This document shows positions 8,824-16,282 of a DNA stretch of 18,468 nucleotides, one piece after another. How positions within the stretch are numbered: position 1 is the first letter of the stretch; every line of letters begins with the position of its first letter. The DNA lies in NCBI GenBank assembly GCA_016934535.1, contig JAFGSQ010000031.1, positions 1 to 18,468 on the forward strand, in the 5' to 3' direction. Both the position numbers and the translations under genes were made by a program. Source of the stretch: a candidate division WOR-3 bacterium. GTDB lineage: Bacteria > SDB-A. Below the pieces are notes generated by a model. It was given only the letters and a program-made list of their open reading frames with translations, ran no database searches and was not told where the DNA came from.

Positions 8824-10866
8824 TCAATCCCTTAAAACAATGAATTTTCCGGAAGTTGAAAAAGGTTTGAACTCTTTTCCCCCTCCCTCAAAAAACTTCG
8901 AAAAAAATTCGACGTATTGAAGCCTCAACGTATGAACGAATGCTCCAAGAGCGCTTATCGCCAGATTAAAAATGTGCCCGCCTAAAAATATCACCGCAAA
9001 CAAAACCCAATTGAGTACCGGGATTTTTAAGCCTGCTATCATAAACGCCACCGTGTTTACCGCTATCCCAATGCCTGCTGAAACCATTCCGAGAGCCATC
9101 AACCTCACGTATGACATTACATCGCCCATGTATGAAAAAATACCCGAAAGAACTATGAGCTTCAAAAATCCGAAAAATATCCTGAAGCCCCAGTTTTTTT
9201 CATCGCGTGCTCCGAAAAACAAAACGAGCAAAGCCATGACACCGGCAACGGAAAGAGCCGGCAAAGCAGTGCCGGCGGGCAGAGGAGAACTCTTCCCCTC
9301 GAAAAGATTGAGATCAATGCACATCTGAGATGAAAAAAGGGCGGTTATGAGAGACGAAAGAAGAACCAGCCAGACTCCGTAATCGAGAAGCGCGGAAATT
9401 TTCTTTTTGTCCTTCCAAAGCGACACAAAACCTATCATCATTCCGAAATATATCTGAACTATACCCAGAAGTAAGGCTATTCTGAAAAATATCATGGCTT
9501 GGGGCGAAGATGAACCTGGCAAAGGATTGGGATCCATGGGATTGAACCATACCAGTTTCCCAAAAAATCCGGTCAGTGCGGGGATTTTCACGTAAGCCTG
9601 ATCTCCTTCCCTTAAAAGATCGCCAAAAACACCTCCCGTCAGTATCCCCGCCGCCACTGTCACAAGGCCGCCCCAGAAAAGCATCCACAGAAGTTTGCTG
9701 TTTTTTAATTTTGTCATTGCAACGAGTGAAAAAGCAGAGATTATAAGTCCGTAAGCGGCGTCGGTGAGACAAAGGGCAAAAAACAGGACAAACCAGGGGG
9801 AGAGCAGTACGGTCGGATCGACGCTTTTAGAGGAAGGCATGCCGTAAAGCTGAATGACGAGTTCGAAAGGCTTGAACAATTTCCTGTTCTTAAGTGCAAC
9901 CGGCGGGTTTTCAGAGTCCTGGGGATCAATTTCCTCGACGGTCACAGAAGAAAATTCAGACGACGCGGAGACAAGCGTTTGCATGTCCGAACGCTTTATC
10001 CATCCCTCGAGGACGAAAGCGTGTCTGGTGTGAAACAAACTCTGCTTTGCTTTTTTTAGATTTTCAAGATTCTGATAGTAATCGTGGACAATTCTCAGGG
10101 ATTCAATCTGTGTGACCAGTTTTTTACTTTCGTCGAAAAATCCCGTCTTCTCTTTTTCGATCTGCGCCAGATTATCTTCGAGCCCCTTCACAATGAACGC
10201 CGGTTTTCCTCGAAAACCGCCGAAATCGGTTTTCTCGAACTCCATCTCTTTCATTTTTTTCGAAGCCTGCTCTCTGTCTTCCCTCAGCCACAGAGCCACA
10301 ATGGAACATGATTTGGCGTTTTTCTGTATTATCTGGCAAACACCCGGAGAAATGTCCGGATTTTCGAATTTTGCCGGGATCCAGCCGGCCGTAATTTCGC
10401 AGGAAGTTCCGTCACGTATTTCTTCGACAGGTTTATCGAGTTGAGTCCATGTTTCGAAAAGCGCCAGATTCTCTTTGGTTTTTTCTTCGCGTTCTTTTAA
10501 ATCGGAAGCTGCTTCTTCCAGGCTTTTGGCCCTTTCAACCACAGTCTTGTAATCGAAATCCCCGACAATTTCGAGAAGTTCTCTCGTTTTGAGAACAAGT
10601 TTTCCTCCGACTACGCTTTCGAGGAAACTTTTCGGAACGCTGTACTTTTCGAGAAAATTCTCAGCGTGCCTGATCTCATTCAGCGTATGCTCTATGTCTT
10701 TTTCATTTCCGCCGTCAATTTTGTAGTCACCGAGGTCTTCTTTAACTGCACGCGATATCTCTTCCTCTATCTGAATCAATCCAAGCGACTGAATCCTTTT
10801 TAAAAAAACGTCCTCTTCAGAAGAAGAGCCGACGGCTCTTATTTTTGCCATGAGTTCTACGCTCAA
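8824..10866 (-). CDS. atpI: V/A-type ATPase subunit I (a-type stator, ion half-channels)
   Basis: Subunit I anchors the stalks and provides the ion path next to the K ring. Residues ~1-340 are a soluble helical arm with long coiled coils (about 85-130 and 205-280). Residues ~355-660 contain seven or eight hydrophobic helices. The essential arginine lies in SYVRLMALGM (R588), and a second conserved one in HTLRLQYVEFF (R648). The 680-residue length is slightly long but normal. The start is TTG at 10866, directly abutting the stop of the H subunit. An ATG five codons in (10851) is an alternative that would leave MAKIRAVG; neither has a strong ribosome site. Confidence 0.96.
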   Translation of the reverse strand: MSVELMAKIRAVGSSSEEDVFLKRIQSLGLIQIEEEISRAVKEDLGDYKIDGGNEKDIEHTLNEIRHAENFLEKYSVPKSFLESVVGGKLVLKTRELLEIVGDFDYKTVVERAKSLEEAASDLKEREEKTKENLALFETWTQLDKPVEEIRDGTSCEITAGWIPAKFENPDISPGVCQIIQKNAKSCSIVALWLREDREQASKKMKEMEFEKTDFGGFRGKPAFIVKGLEDNLAQIEKEKTGFFDESKKLVTQIESLRIVHDYYQNLENLKKAKQSLFHTRHAFVLEGWIKRSDMQTLVSASSEFSSVTVEEIDPQDSENPPVALKNRKLFKPFELVIQLYGMPSSKSVDPTVLLSPWFVLFFALCLTDAAYGLIISAFSLVAMTKLKNSKLLWMLFWGGLVTVAAGILTGGVFGDLLREGDQAYVKIPALTGFFGKLVWFNPMDPNPLPGSSSPQAMIFFRIALLLGIVQIYFGMMIGFVSLWKDKKKISALLDYGVWLVLLSSLITALFSSQMCIDLNLFEGKSSPLPAGTALPALSVAGVMALLVLFFGARDEKNWGFRIFFGFLKLIVLSGIFSYMGDVMSYVRLMALGMVSAGIGIAVNTVAFMIAGLKIPVLNWVLFAVIFLGGHIFNLAISALGAFVHTLRLQYVEFFSKFFEGGGKEFKPFSTSGKFIVLRD

Positions 10867-11178
10867 TCAAAATCCCGTTTCTTCAAGTACTCTTTCGACT
10901 GCTTTTTTACTGTTTTTTTCAGCCAAAACATTGATTTGCTCGATTTCGTCCCGGCTTTTTTTCGTCATTTCAAGAATGATTTTCCGAGATTCCGATTCCG
11001 AAACAGCGAGCGATTCTTCGATTCTCTTTTTATAAGTGCTCTGAATCTTTTTCAGTTCGTTTTTTATGTCGTCTTCGGCGTCGAGTACGGTTTTTCCGGC
11101 TTTTACCTGAGCTTCGGAAACGATTTTTTCCGCCTTTTCTTCCGACTCTTTAATTTTCTGGATTATATCAAGAGCCAT
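10867..11178 (-). CDS. atpH: V/A-type ATPase subunit H/G (peripheral stalk coiled coil)
   Basis: A 103-residue all-helical, highly charged product with heptad spacing throughout (IIQKIKESEEKAEKIVSEAQ at the start, AEKNSKKAVERVLEETGF at the end). This is the usual size and pattern of AhaH/NtpF-type stalk subunits, which pair with subunit E. It is the first gene of the operon, the normal position in the H-I-K-E-C-F-A-B-D order. The ATG has a near-perfect AAGGAGGT site at 11182-11189. Sequence alone is generic coiled coil, so the assignment rests on size, pattern and location. Confidence 0.9.
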   Translation of the reverse strand: MALDIIQKIKESEEKAEKIVSEAQVKAGKTVLDAEDDIKNELKKIQSTYKKRIEESLAVSESESRKIILEMTKKSRDEIEQINVLAEKNSKKAVERVLEETGF

Positions 11179-11181
11179 CCG

Positions 11182-11189
11182 ACCTCCTT
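11182..11189 (-). promoter_or_regulatory. Shine-Dalgarno site of the first ATPase gene
   Basis: AAGGAGGT on the minus strand, with AGGAGG four bases before the ATG at 11178. It is the best match to the anti-SD sequence in the window. Confidence 0.75.
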
Positions 11190-11226
11190 CTCAAGCTTCG
11201 ATGAATAACTTATCTTATTGCAAAAA

Positions 11227-11256
11227 TTGAGGAGACTGAAAATCATTAAATAGTAT
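11227..11256 (+). promoter_or_regulatory. Candidate promoter of the M23/serine-hydrolase operon
   Basis: TTGAGG (11227-11232), 18 bases, then TAGTAT (11251-11256). The -10 lies on the same bases as the -10 of the opposing ATPase promoter, so the two polymerases would compete. This match is weaker than the opposing one. Confidence 0.3.
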
Positions 11257-11278
11257 CAGAATTGCATAAAGACTTCAA
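11250..11278 (-). promoter_or_regulatory. Candidate sigma70-type promoter of the ATPase operon
   Basis: On the minus strand TTGAAG (11278-11273) is separated by exactly 17 bases from TACTAT (11255-11250). The latter is preceded by TGA, making an extended -10 (TGATACTAT). Transcription would start near 11243, giving a leader of about 65 nt. Seen by eye; no experimental support. Confidence 0.45.
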
Positions 11279-11318
11279 ACAAAATCGGTGTCTCTCTTTT
11301 TCTCAAGGTGCTATCATT

Positions 11319-11324
11319 GAAGGT
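11319..11324 (+). promoter_or_regulatory. Ribosome site deciding the M23 gene start
   Basis: GAAGGT, four bases before the ATG at 11329. The in-frame GTG at 11308 lacks such a site and would lengthen the signal peptide N-region, so ATG is preferred. Confidence 0.55.
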
Positions 11325-11328
11325 AAAC

Positions 11329-12927
11329 ATGCTTTTAGCGCGATTGATAATTACAGCCGCCCTTTTCTTTCAGGGTTCGAGGATTGTCAGTGTCCGCTGT
11401 ATTGGAGACGACACTCTTCTCGTCGTAACCGCGGAAGACGGCGCGTGGAAGGGATCTTCCCCCGAATGGCTTACAAATATACACGGCACCGAAGATTATT
11501 TCCTCACAGACGGTTTGAAATTTTCCAGCGGATACATTTTTGCCACCTGCGGGTCAGGTCTGTTGTTCGTCAGGGAAAATTCAAACGAAAGATGGGGTTT
11601 TTCAACAATGGGACCTCAAAGACAATACTGTTCGTCCCTGATAATATTCGGAAATAAACTCTTCGCCGGATTTTCAGACGGGCTATGCGAAATATTTGAA
11701 AACAGCCCTGCTGAAATCGAATTTTTTACCGATGGAAAGTTTTCCTACACTATCGATCTGGTCTCTGACGGAAAACACATGGCAGTTTCCAACATGTCGG
11801 GAGTTTTTATTTTGTCCTCTTCAGGAATAAAAGACCTTCTTTTCCCGGACTCTTTTTCACACAACAAAACCGTCGCTTTCCTTTCCGACACTATTGCAAT
11901 CGGGACCGATTCCGGACTCTGGATATTTGACGGCAAATCCTGGATTTTTATTGACGAATCTTTTTATATTAACTGCTTTTTTCTGGATTCATCTTATGTC
12001 TATTGCGGGACGCACGAAGGGCTTGAAATCTTCGACCGCAGGACACTTGATAAAATAATAGCTTATAAAACATATCCGGTTTTATCCATACAGAAATTCA
12101 AAGGTCGATGGCTCTTCGGAACCGCGGAGGGGCTTTTTGCAGATTCTTTAGGATCAATGACCGACGCTAATTGTTTTCCGGCAAACATTTTCAAAGAATA
12201 CCCTCACCCTTTCATAGACTTTCCTTTTCCGGCGGGTTACAACAACCTTCCGGATCAGACCTATCTGTATTCTTCAACTTTCGGCGGAAATCTCAGAGTC
12301 CACAAAGGCCTCGATTACAACAATCCGGGAGAAACACCCGTTGTAGCCGGTGCCGACGGAATCGTAGTATCTTCAGGAACTTCAGGCAACGGTGCAAATT
12401 TCATCACCGTGCGGTACTTTGTCCATCAGAACGAACACGGCGCGGTTTTTCTCTACACCCATTTTTCCAGACACTCACCGCTGAAACCCGGAGAAGTATT
12501 CAAGAGCGGAGACACCATAGGTTTTGTCGGACACACTGGAAGAGCGACGAACGATCATCTGCATCTTGAGACGCGAATTATAACAAACGCCGGAACCTTT
12601 TCCGTAAATCCTTCGGTGTGGCTTCGACCCATACCCGGGACAGGAGCTCTGGCGGGAACAATAACGAGAAACGGAGAACCGCTTGAAGGCGCGAAAATAT
12701 ACGGAATTTTCAAACCCTGGTTCAATGAAACCCCTTTTATATTCGCGGAGACCTATAGCGGAGGATCGGAGTCCGACCCTGAGATCAAAGAAAATTTTTT
12801 CATAGACGCCGTTTGCCCGGGTTTTTATTCTGTCAGAATAATATCTGGAAATATGATGTTGGACAGTTTTACGGTTGAGATCAAACAGGACTCGATAAGC
12901 TGGGTGGAGAGAGATGTCGACCGTTGA
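11329..12927 (+). CDS. Exported beta-propeller-like protein with M23 (LytM-type) metallopeptidase domain
   Basis: From the ATG the product is 532 residues. A short signal peptide (MLLARLIITAALFFQGS) precedes roughly 290 residues of repeated strand units of the form AIGTDSGLWIFDGKSW, at least five times, suggesting a beta-propeller. The M23 domain follows. Counting from the ATG, zinc ligands are His325 and Asp329 in HKGLD and His412 in the HLHLE motif (His410-x-His412). A further conserved His378 lies in YTHFS. All catalytic residues are present, so it should be an active endopeptidase cutting peptidoglycan cross-links. The final ~90 residues, from GTITRNGEPLEGAKIYGI, resemble a transthyretin-like/carboxypeptidase-regulatory beta domain. 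The gene overlaps the following serine hydrolase by 14 nt, implying a joint cell-wall task. The propeller assignment is inference; the M23 domain is clear. Confidence 0.88.
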   Translation: MLLARLIITAALFFQGSRIVSVRCIGDDTLLVVTAEDGAWKGSSPEWLTNIHGTEDYFLTDGLKFSSGYIFATCGSGLLFVRENSNERWGFSTMGPQRQYCSSLIIFGNKLFAGFSDGLCEIFENSPAEIEFFTDGKFSYTIDLVSDGKHMAVSNMSGVFILSSSGIKDLLFPDSFSHNKTVAFLSDTIAIGTDSGLWIFDGKSWIFIDESFYINCFFLDSSYVYCGTHEGLEIFDRRTLDKIIAYKTYPVLSIQKFKGRWLFGTAEGLFADSLGSMTDANCFPANIFKEYPHPFIDFPFPAGYNNLPDQTYLYSSTFGGNLRVHKGLDYNNPGETPVVAGADGIVVSSGTSGNGANFITVRYFVHQNEHGAVFLYTHFSRHSPLKPGEVFKSGDTIGFVGHTGRATNDHLHLETRIITNAGTFSVNPSVWLRPIPGTGALAGTITRNGEPLEGAKIYGIFKPWFNETPFIFAETYSGGSESDPEIKENFFIDAVCPGFYSVRIISGNMMLDSFTVEIKQDSISWVERDVDR

Positions 12928-13696
12928 AAAATTATTGCGCTGTCATAAAGATATTCCCAAAGCATCAATTTCGTACTCTTTTGAAACTCCTCCAGGAAAA
13001 ATTACTATGTCCGTCAATAAGAACAAAATCCTTCACAGCGCCAGTCTTATGAAGCTTCCGGTTATGGCGGCTCTTTTCCGGATGGATGAAACAGGTTCTC
13101 TCCCCCTTTCGTCTTTTATTTCACCAAAAACGGTGTACGACAGTTACGTCCACGGAAAGACCTTTTCTCCCGGACATACCCTTGAAAACAGAAAACACAC
13201 GATTTTCGAACTCATAGAGAAAATGATAACGGTCTCCGACAATCAGGCAACGTGCGCGCTGATGGAAATCGTGCCGGTTCGAAATATTAATAATATCTTA
13301 AGCGATTGGGAAATGAAAAATACAACTGTGATCAGAAAGATTATGGATTTGCCGGCGCACGAATCCGGCGTGGACAACCTCACAACCGCCTCAGACATCT
13401 GCAGATTTTACAGAAATCTTTATTTTGGAAAAGGAATAAACGCACGATCCAAAAAAGGTATGATCGATTTATTGCTCGATCAAAAACTAAACGATAGAAT
13501 ACCTGCGTACATTTCTGACAAATGGCCCGTTGCACATAAAACAGGCACCATAACCGGCCGCGTTTATGAATCCGGATTGGTTTTTTCAAACCCTGTCACG
13601 GTGTTCTCGGTCATGGTAATCGGGCTCTCCAAAGAAAAAGCGGCTGATATCATAAGAATATTTCTTAAAACATATTTTTCCTCAATGTTCCGGTGA
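12914..13696 (+). CDS. Class A beta-lactamase-fold serine hydrolase
   Basis: The 260-residue product has the three active-site motifs of the penicillin-recognising serine fold: SLMK (Ser44, Lys47), SDN (108-110) and KTG (209-211), with spacing as in class A enzymes (Beta-lactamase2 family). However, the omega-loop segment around 141-147 reads RKIMDLP, where true class A enzymes have R-x-E-x-E-L-N. The deacylating Glu166 equivalent therefore appears missing, which argues for a peptidase or esterase-like hydrolase rather than antibiotic resistance. No signal peptide is visible from the ATG, which has GGAG four bases upstream inside the M23 gene. No upstream in-frame extension is likely because the genes overlap. 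Partner to the M23 protein; substrate unknown. Confidence 0.85.
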   Translation: MSTVEKLLRCHKDIPKASISYSFETPPGKITMSVNKNKILHSASLMKLPVMAALFRMDETGSLPLSSFISPKTVYDSYVHGKTFSPGHTLENRKHTIFELIEKMITVSDNQATCALMEIVPVRNINNILSDWEMKNTTVIRKIMDLPAHESGVDNLTTASDICRFYRNLYFGKGINARSKKGMIDLLLDQKLNDRIPAYISDKWPVAHKTGTITGRVYESGLVFSNPVTVFSVMVIGLSKEKAADIIRIFLKTYFSSMFR

Positions 13697-13842
13697 CTGC
13701 TCACGAGCAGAATCTTTGGTAGTCGGGTCAGGTGCAGAACTGATCATCGAGCAGAATATTTGGGGGTGGGGTTAGGTGCAGAACTGATCATCGAGCAGAA
13801 TATTTGGGGGTGGGGTTAGGTGCAGAACTGCTCGACAAGCAG
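13696..13842. repeat. 43/44-bp tandem repeat array between convergent genes
   Basis: Four units read as follows: 13696-13738 (43 bp, diverged), 13739-13782 and 13783-13826 (44 bp each, identical to one another), and 13827-13842 (first 16 bp only). Each begins ACTG and contains a short inverted repeat: CTGCT...AGCAG in the outer units, imperfect CTGATC...GAGCAG in the inner ones. Each full unit ends in GGTGCAGA. The two identical units hold the G-rich run TTTGGGGGTGGGGTTAGG. The array starts on the last base of the serine-hydrolase stop and runs into the 3' end of the 608-residue gene. Junctions repeat the minus-strand coding end for QFCT plus stop. No unique spacers separate units, so this is not CRISPR. 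It may serve as a termination region for both operons. Confidence 0.85.
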
Positions 13843-15642
13843 AGTGTCTTCTTCGGAAAATGATCCGCCCTTGAGAGCGACGTTCATGACCACAATGTAA
13901 TAAGGTTCCTGGTTTACCTTGCAAAGAGTAATTTCGTATTTTCTAAGCAGAATTCCTATACAGTTCATCAGCATTTCTCTGTCTTTCATTGCTATGGCAA
14001 CTATGATCGATTTACCGTTTTTCTTTCCGTTTGTCCTGACCTCATTTATTATGCTTCCTTTTTTCGATATCGAATTTTTAGCGGCATTCAGGGCTTCAAT
14101 TCCCGATTTTATCTCAAGAGCGAGCGTTTCTGTCGGGGTCTCAAATCTGTGAAATCCTTCCATGGAAAAATAAATCTCTGAAACAAGATTCTGATCGTAA
14201 TCTTTTAGCGATTCTTTCACTTCGAGAAGTTTTACGACGAACATTTTCTGCATACCTTCGTTGAAATCCCGATAGTTGTCGAAAGTTTCTCCGAAATACT
14301 CTTTCAGTCTGTTGTATGCCTCTTCTTCAGAAATGAACGCATCGAGGTCGCACTGAAGGTCGAACATGAAGACGCAAATATCGCCGTAACTTTTGGCTGG
14401 AATGAAATTCGCCACGAAAAAACCGGGGATTTTCTCGATTTCCTCGATAAAACTGATCTCAAATTCCTTGGTCATGCACGATTTCGAATTGACTATTACA
14501 ATCTTGAAATGAACGGAAAATTCGTCGGAAAATACCTGCGCTATATATATCTGCGAGACGAGGGTGTCGCCGTATTCTCTCAGAAGTATCGGTATCACAG
14601 CTCTTGAATAGTGCTCCTGGCCGCCGGCAAGAAAATTTTTAAAGTTCATAAAGTTTACAGATGGAAATTTATTGACGGCTTTACTCAGATTCTTTCTCAG
14701 TCTTTCCAGATCATCTCCTATATAAAAATGATCGTCCGAACTGCTTATCTCGAGCCTAATCACTTTTATACCGTCTCTGGTAATAAAAGTTTTGTCAAAT
14801 TTTCTTTGGGCTTTTTGAACCGAATGATCAACTCTTGTCAGAATGTCGTCCAGAGTTATGTTTTGCTGATTTGCTGCGGCCGTTATGCACGTCAGCTCCT
14901 CCCTGTTAGTGGTCATGTTTTCGACGAAGACTTCGCCTTTTTGGGTTTCTCTGACCCTGTTGACGATATGAAAGTTCAACAGGATCTGTTCGCCTATTTG
15001 TTTTGTGGTTCTTTCTTTAAGATATTCGGTCGAACGGCTAGCAAAAAATTTTGCTATTTCACCCTCCGGGGCAGTTGTCTTTTTCCTGACATCCTCTCTG
15101 TCCCTGAGCTTCTCCTCAAGATACTGGACGACCTTGGCCATCATTTCAACTTTTCCTGATTCTGAAGCGACGAGTGAAGTTGTTCCAGTCATTCCCCATG
15201 AGGCAAAATTCAGTGTTCTCGTAATGTTGTCTTTCTCTTCAAAAAGCGCTCTCTTGAGATCTTCGTTTTCCGGCCTAATGTATAGTATTATCAATCCAAT
15301 ATTTTCAGGGGCTCCGTTATCTGAAACGTCTATTACAAAAGCCAGAAGCCTCGTAATATTGAATTTTCGGGAATGAATTACGCTCACGCAGGCTTCGGAC
15401 ATTCCGGCCCAATCGCTTGAAGCAATGCAGAAAACGACGCCTGTTTTTTCTTCGTTTTCCCAGACGTCTTTGGAAACCACTGAAGTCGCGTTCCTGGTGT
15501 TTTCCCACAGATATACGGTTTCCGAAACAAGATCCCACGTGAGTTCGACGGGGAACTCTTCTTCAGCTTTGTCTATAACTTTTTTGGCTTTTTTCAAGTA
15601 TTCTTCGGGAATCTTTATTTTTTTATCTAACCTGATTATCAT
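13816..15642 (-). CDS. Unrecognised 608-residue protein with ACT-like segments at both ends
   Basis: I do not recognise this family. There is no signal peptide or transmembrane helix, so it is probably cytoplasmic. Residues ~67-122 look ACT-like, a beta-alpha-beta unit with CIASSDWAGMSEACVSVIHS, then FNITRLLAFVID and GLIILYI. Residues ~545-590 show a second such unit (SIIVAIAMKDREMLMNCIGI onward). The middle has alternating strands and helices, with strongly strand-rich stretches at 290-300, 355-390 and 418-430. ACT domains bind small ligands, often amino acids; tandem ACT-like regions without a catalytic part occur at the N-terminus of large NAD-dependent glutamate dehydrogenases, a remote alternative. 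The ATG has AAAGGG upstream and lies 10 nt after the DUF4159 gene, so it is co-transcribed. The 3' end is shared with a tandem repeat. Function unknown. Confidence 0.8.
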   Translation of the reverse strand: MIIRLDKKIKIPEEYLKKAKKVIDKAEEEFPVELTWDLVSETVYLWENTRNATSVVSKDVWENEEKTGVVFCIASSDWAGMSEACVSVIHSRKFNITRLLAFVIDVSDNGAPENIGLIILYIRPENEDLKRALFEEKDNITRTLNFASWGMTGTTSLVASESGKVEMMAKVVQYLEEKLRDREDVRKKTTAPEGEIAKFFASRSTEYLKERTTKQIGEQILLNFHIVNRVRETQKGEVFVENMTTNREELTCITAAANQQNITLDDILTRVDHSVQKAQRKFDKTFITRDGIKVIRLEISSSDDHFYIGDDLERLRKNLSKAVNKFPSVNFMNFKNFLAGGQEHYSRAVIPILLREYGDTLVSQIYIAQVFSDEFSVHFKIVIVNSKSCMTKEFEISFIEEIEKIPGFFVANFIPAKSYGDICVFMFDLQCDLDAFISEEEAYNRLKEYFGETFDNYRDFNEGMQKMFVVKLLEVKESLKDYDQNLVSEIYFSMEGFHRFETPTETLALEIKSGIEALNAAKNSISKKGSIINEVRTNGKKNGKSIIVAIAMKDREMLMNCIGILLRKYEITLCKVNQEPYYIVVMNVALKGGSFSEEDTLLVEQFCT

Positions 15643-15652
15643 TCCTGCCCTT

Positions 15653-16282
15653 TCAATGAGTCATTGCGTAACAGATTATATTTATTCCCATTCTGAACGC
15701 CTGTTCTCTGGCGCTTTCGGGATCGCGATGAACTCTGAAATCAGCCCATCCGTCTGAAATATTGCTTTCGTATGTATAAAACAGCGACAGTCTGCCGTTA
15801 ATTTCGATACCCCAGCCTTCGGGAGAATTTCCGTCGTGTAAATGGATTTTCGGAAGACCGTCCGGAAAATTATAAGGCCAATTGTATATTACGTGTTCCA
15901 AAGAGACCTGTTCGAAAGTCAGCTCAGGAAAAGTTTCCGAAATAAACTTTCTGACATACCCATCGAATCCGTAATCGTCGTCAATGTATATGAACCCGCC
16001 TTCTTCAAGATACAGTCTGAACAGTCTTTTTTCATCATCAGTTACATCCAGTCCGCCGTGTCCTGTCATAAACAGGAACGGAGTTTTCGTAGACACTGCT
16101 TCTGCTATGTTCATGGATTTTTCATATACATCGACGTTTGCATCAAATCTTTCGTTGAATTGAAATGCGAGATTTTCAAGACACGAGGGATCGTTATACC
16201 AGTCTCCTCCGTTATATTTGAGCCTTACCAAGCTCCAATTGAAACTGGAAAGCATAGTAAAAAAAAGAAAAATAAAAGTCAT
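15653..16282 (-). CDS. DUF4159 domain protein, exported
   Basis: A 209-residue product with a short hydrophobic leader (MTFIFLFFTMLSSF) that is probably a signal peptide. The rest is one DUF4159 domain, related in fold to class I glutamine amidotransferases but without their catalytic cysteine. Recognisable segments are YNGGDWYNDPSCLENL, TPFLFMTGHGGLDVTDDE, EEGGFIYIDDDYGFDGYVRK and a C-terminal FRMGINIICYAMTH. The role of DUF4159 is not established. Homologues are common in Bacteroidota and WOR-3-like genomes, often near MoxR/DUF58-type genes, which are not visible here. The ATG overlaps the coiled-coil stop as ATGA and has no separate ribosome site, so it is translationally coupled. The 608-residue gene follows after 10 nt. 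Confidence 0.85.
   Translation of the reverse strand: MTFIFLFFTMLSSFNWSLVRLKYNGGDWYNDPSCLENLAFQFNERFDANVDVYEKSMNIAEAVSTKTPFLFMTGHGGLDVTDDEKRLFRLYLEEGGFIYIDDDYGFDGYVRKFISETFPELTFEQVSLEHVIYNWPYNFPDGLPKIHLHDGNSPEGWGIEINGRLSLFYTYESNISDGWADFRVHRDPESAREQAFRMGINIICYAMTH

Noticed and set aside
11308-11328. GTG start extending the M23 protein by seven residues
   Set aside because: No ribosome site precedes it, whereas the ATG at 11329 has GAAGGT at proper spacing and gives a compact signal peptide.
12914-13696. Antibiotic-resistance beta-lactamase
   Set aside because: The omega-loop glutamate appears to be missing, there is no visible signal peptide, and the gene is co-transcribed with a peptidoglycan peptidase.
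13696-13842. Direct repeats that could suggest a CRISPR array
   Set aside because: Units are contiguous, with no unique spacers, and the last unit lies within a coding end; this is a simple tandem duplication.
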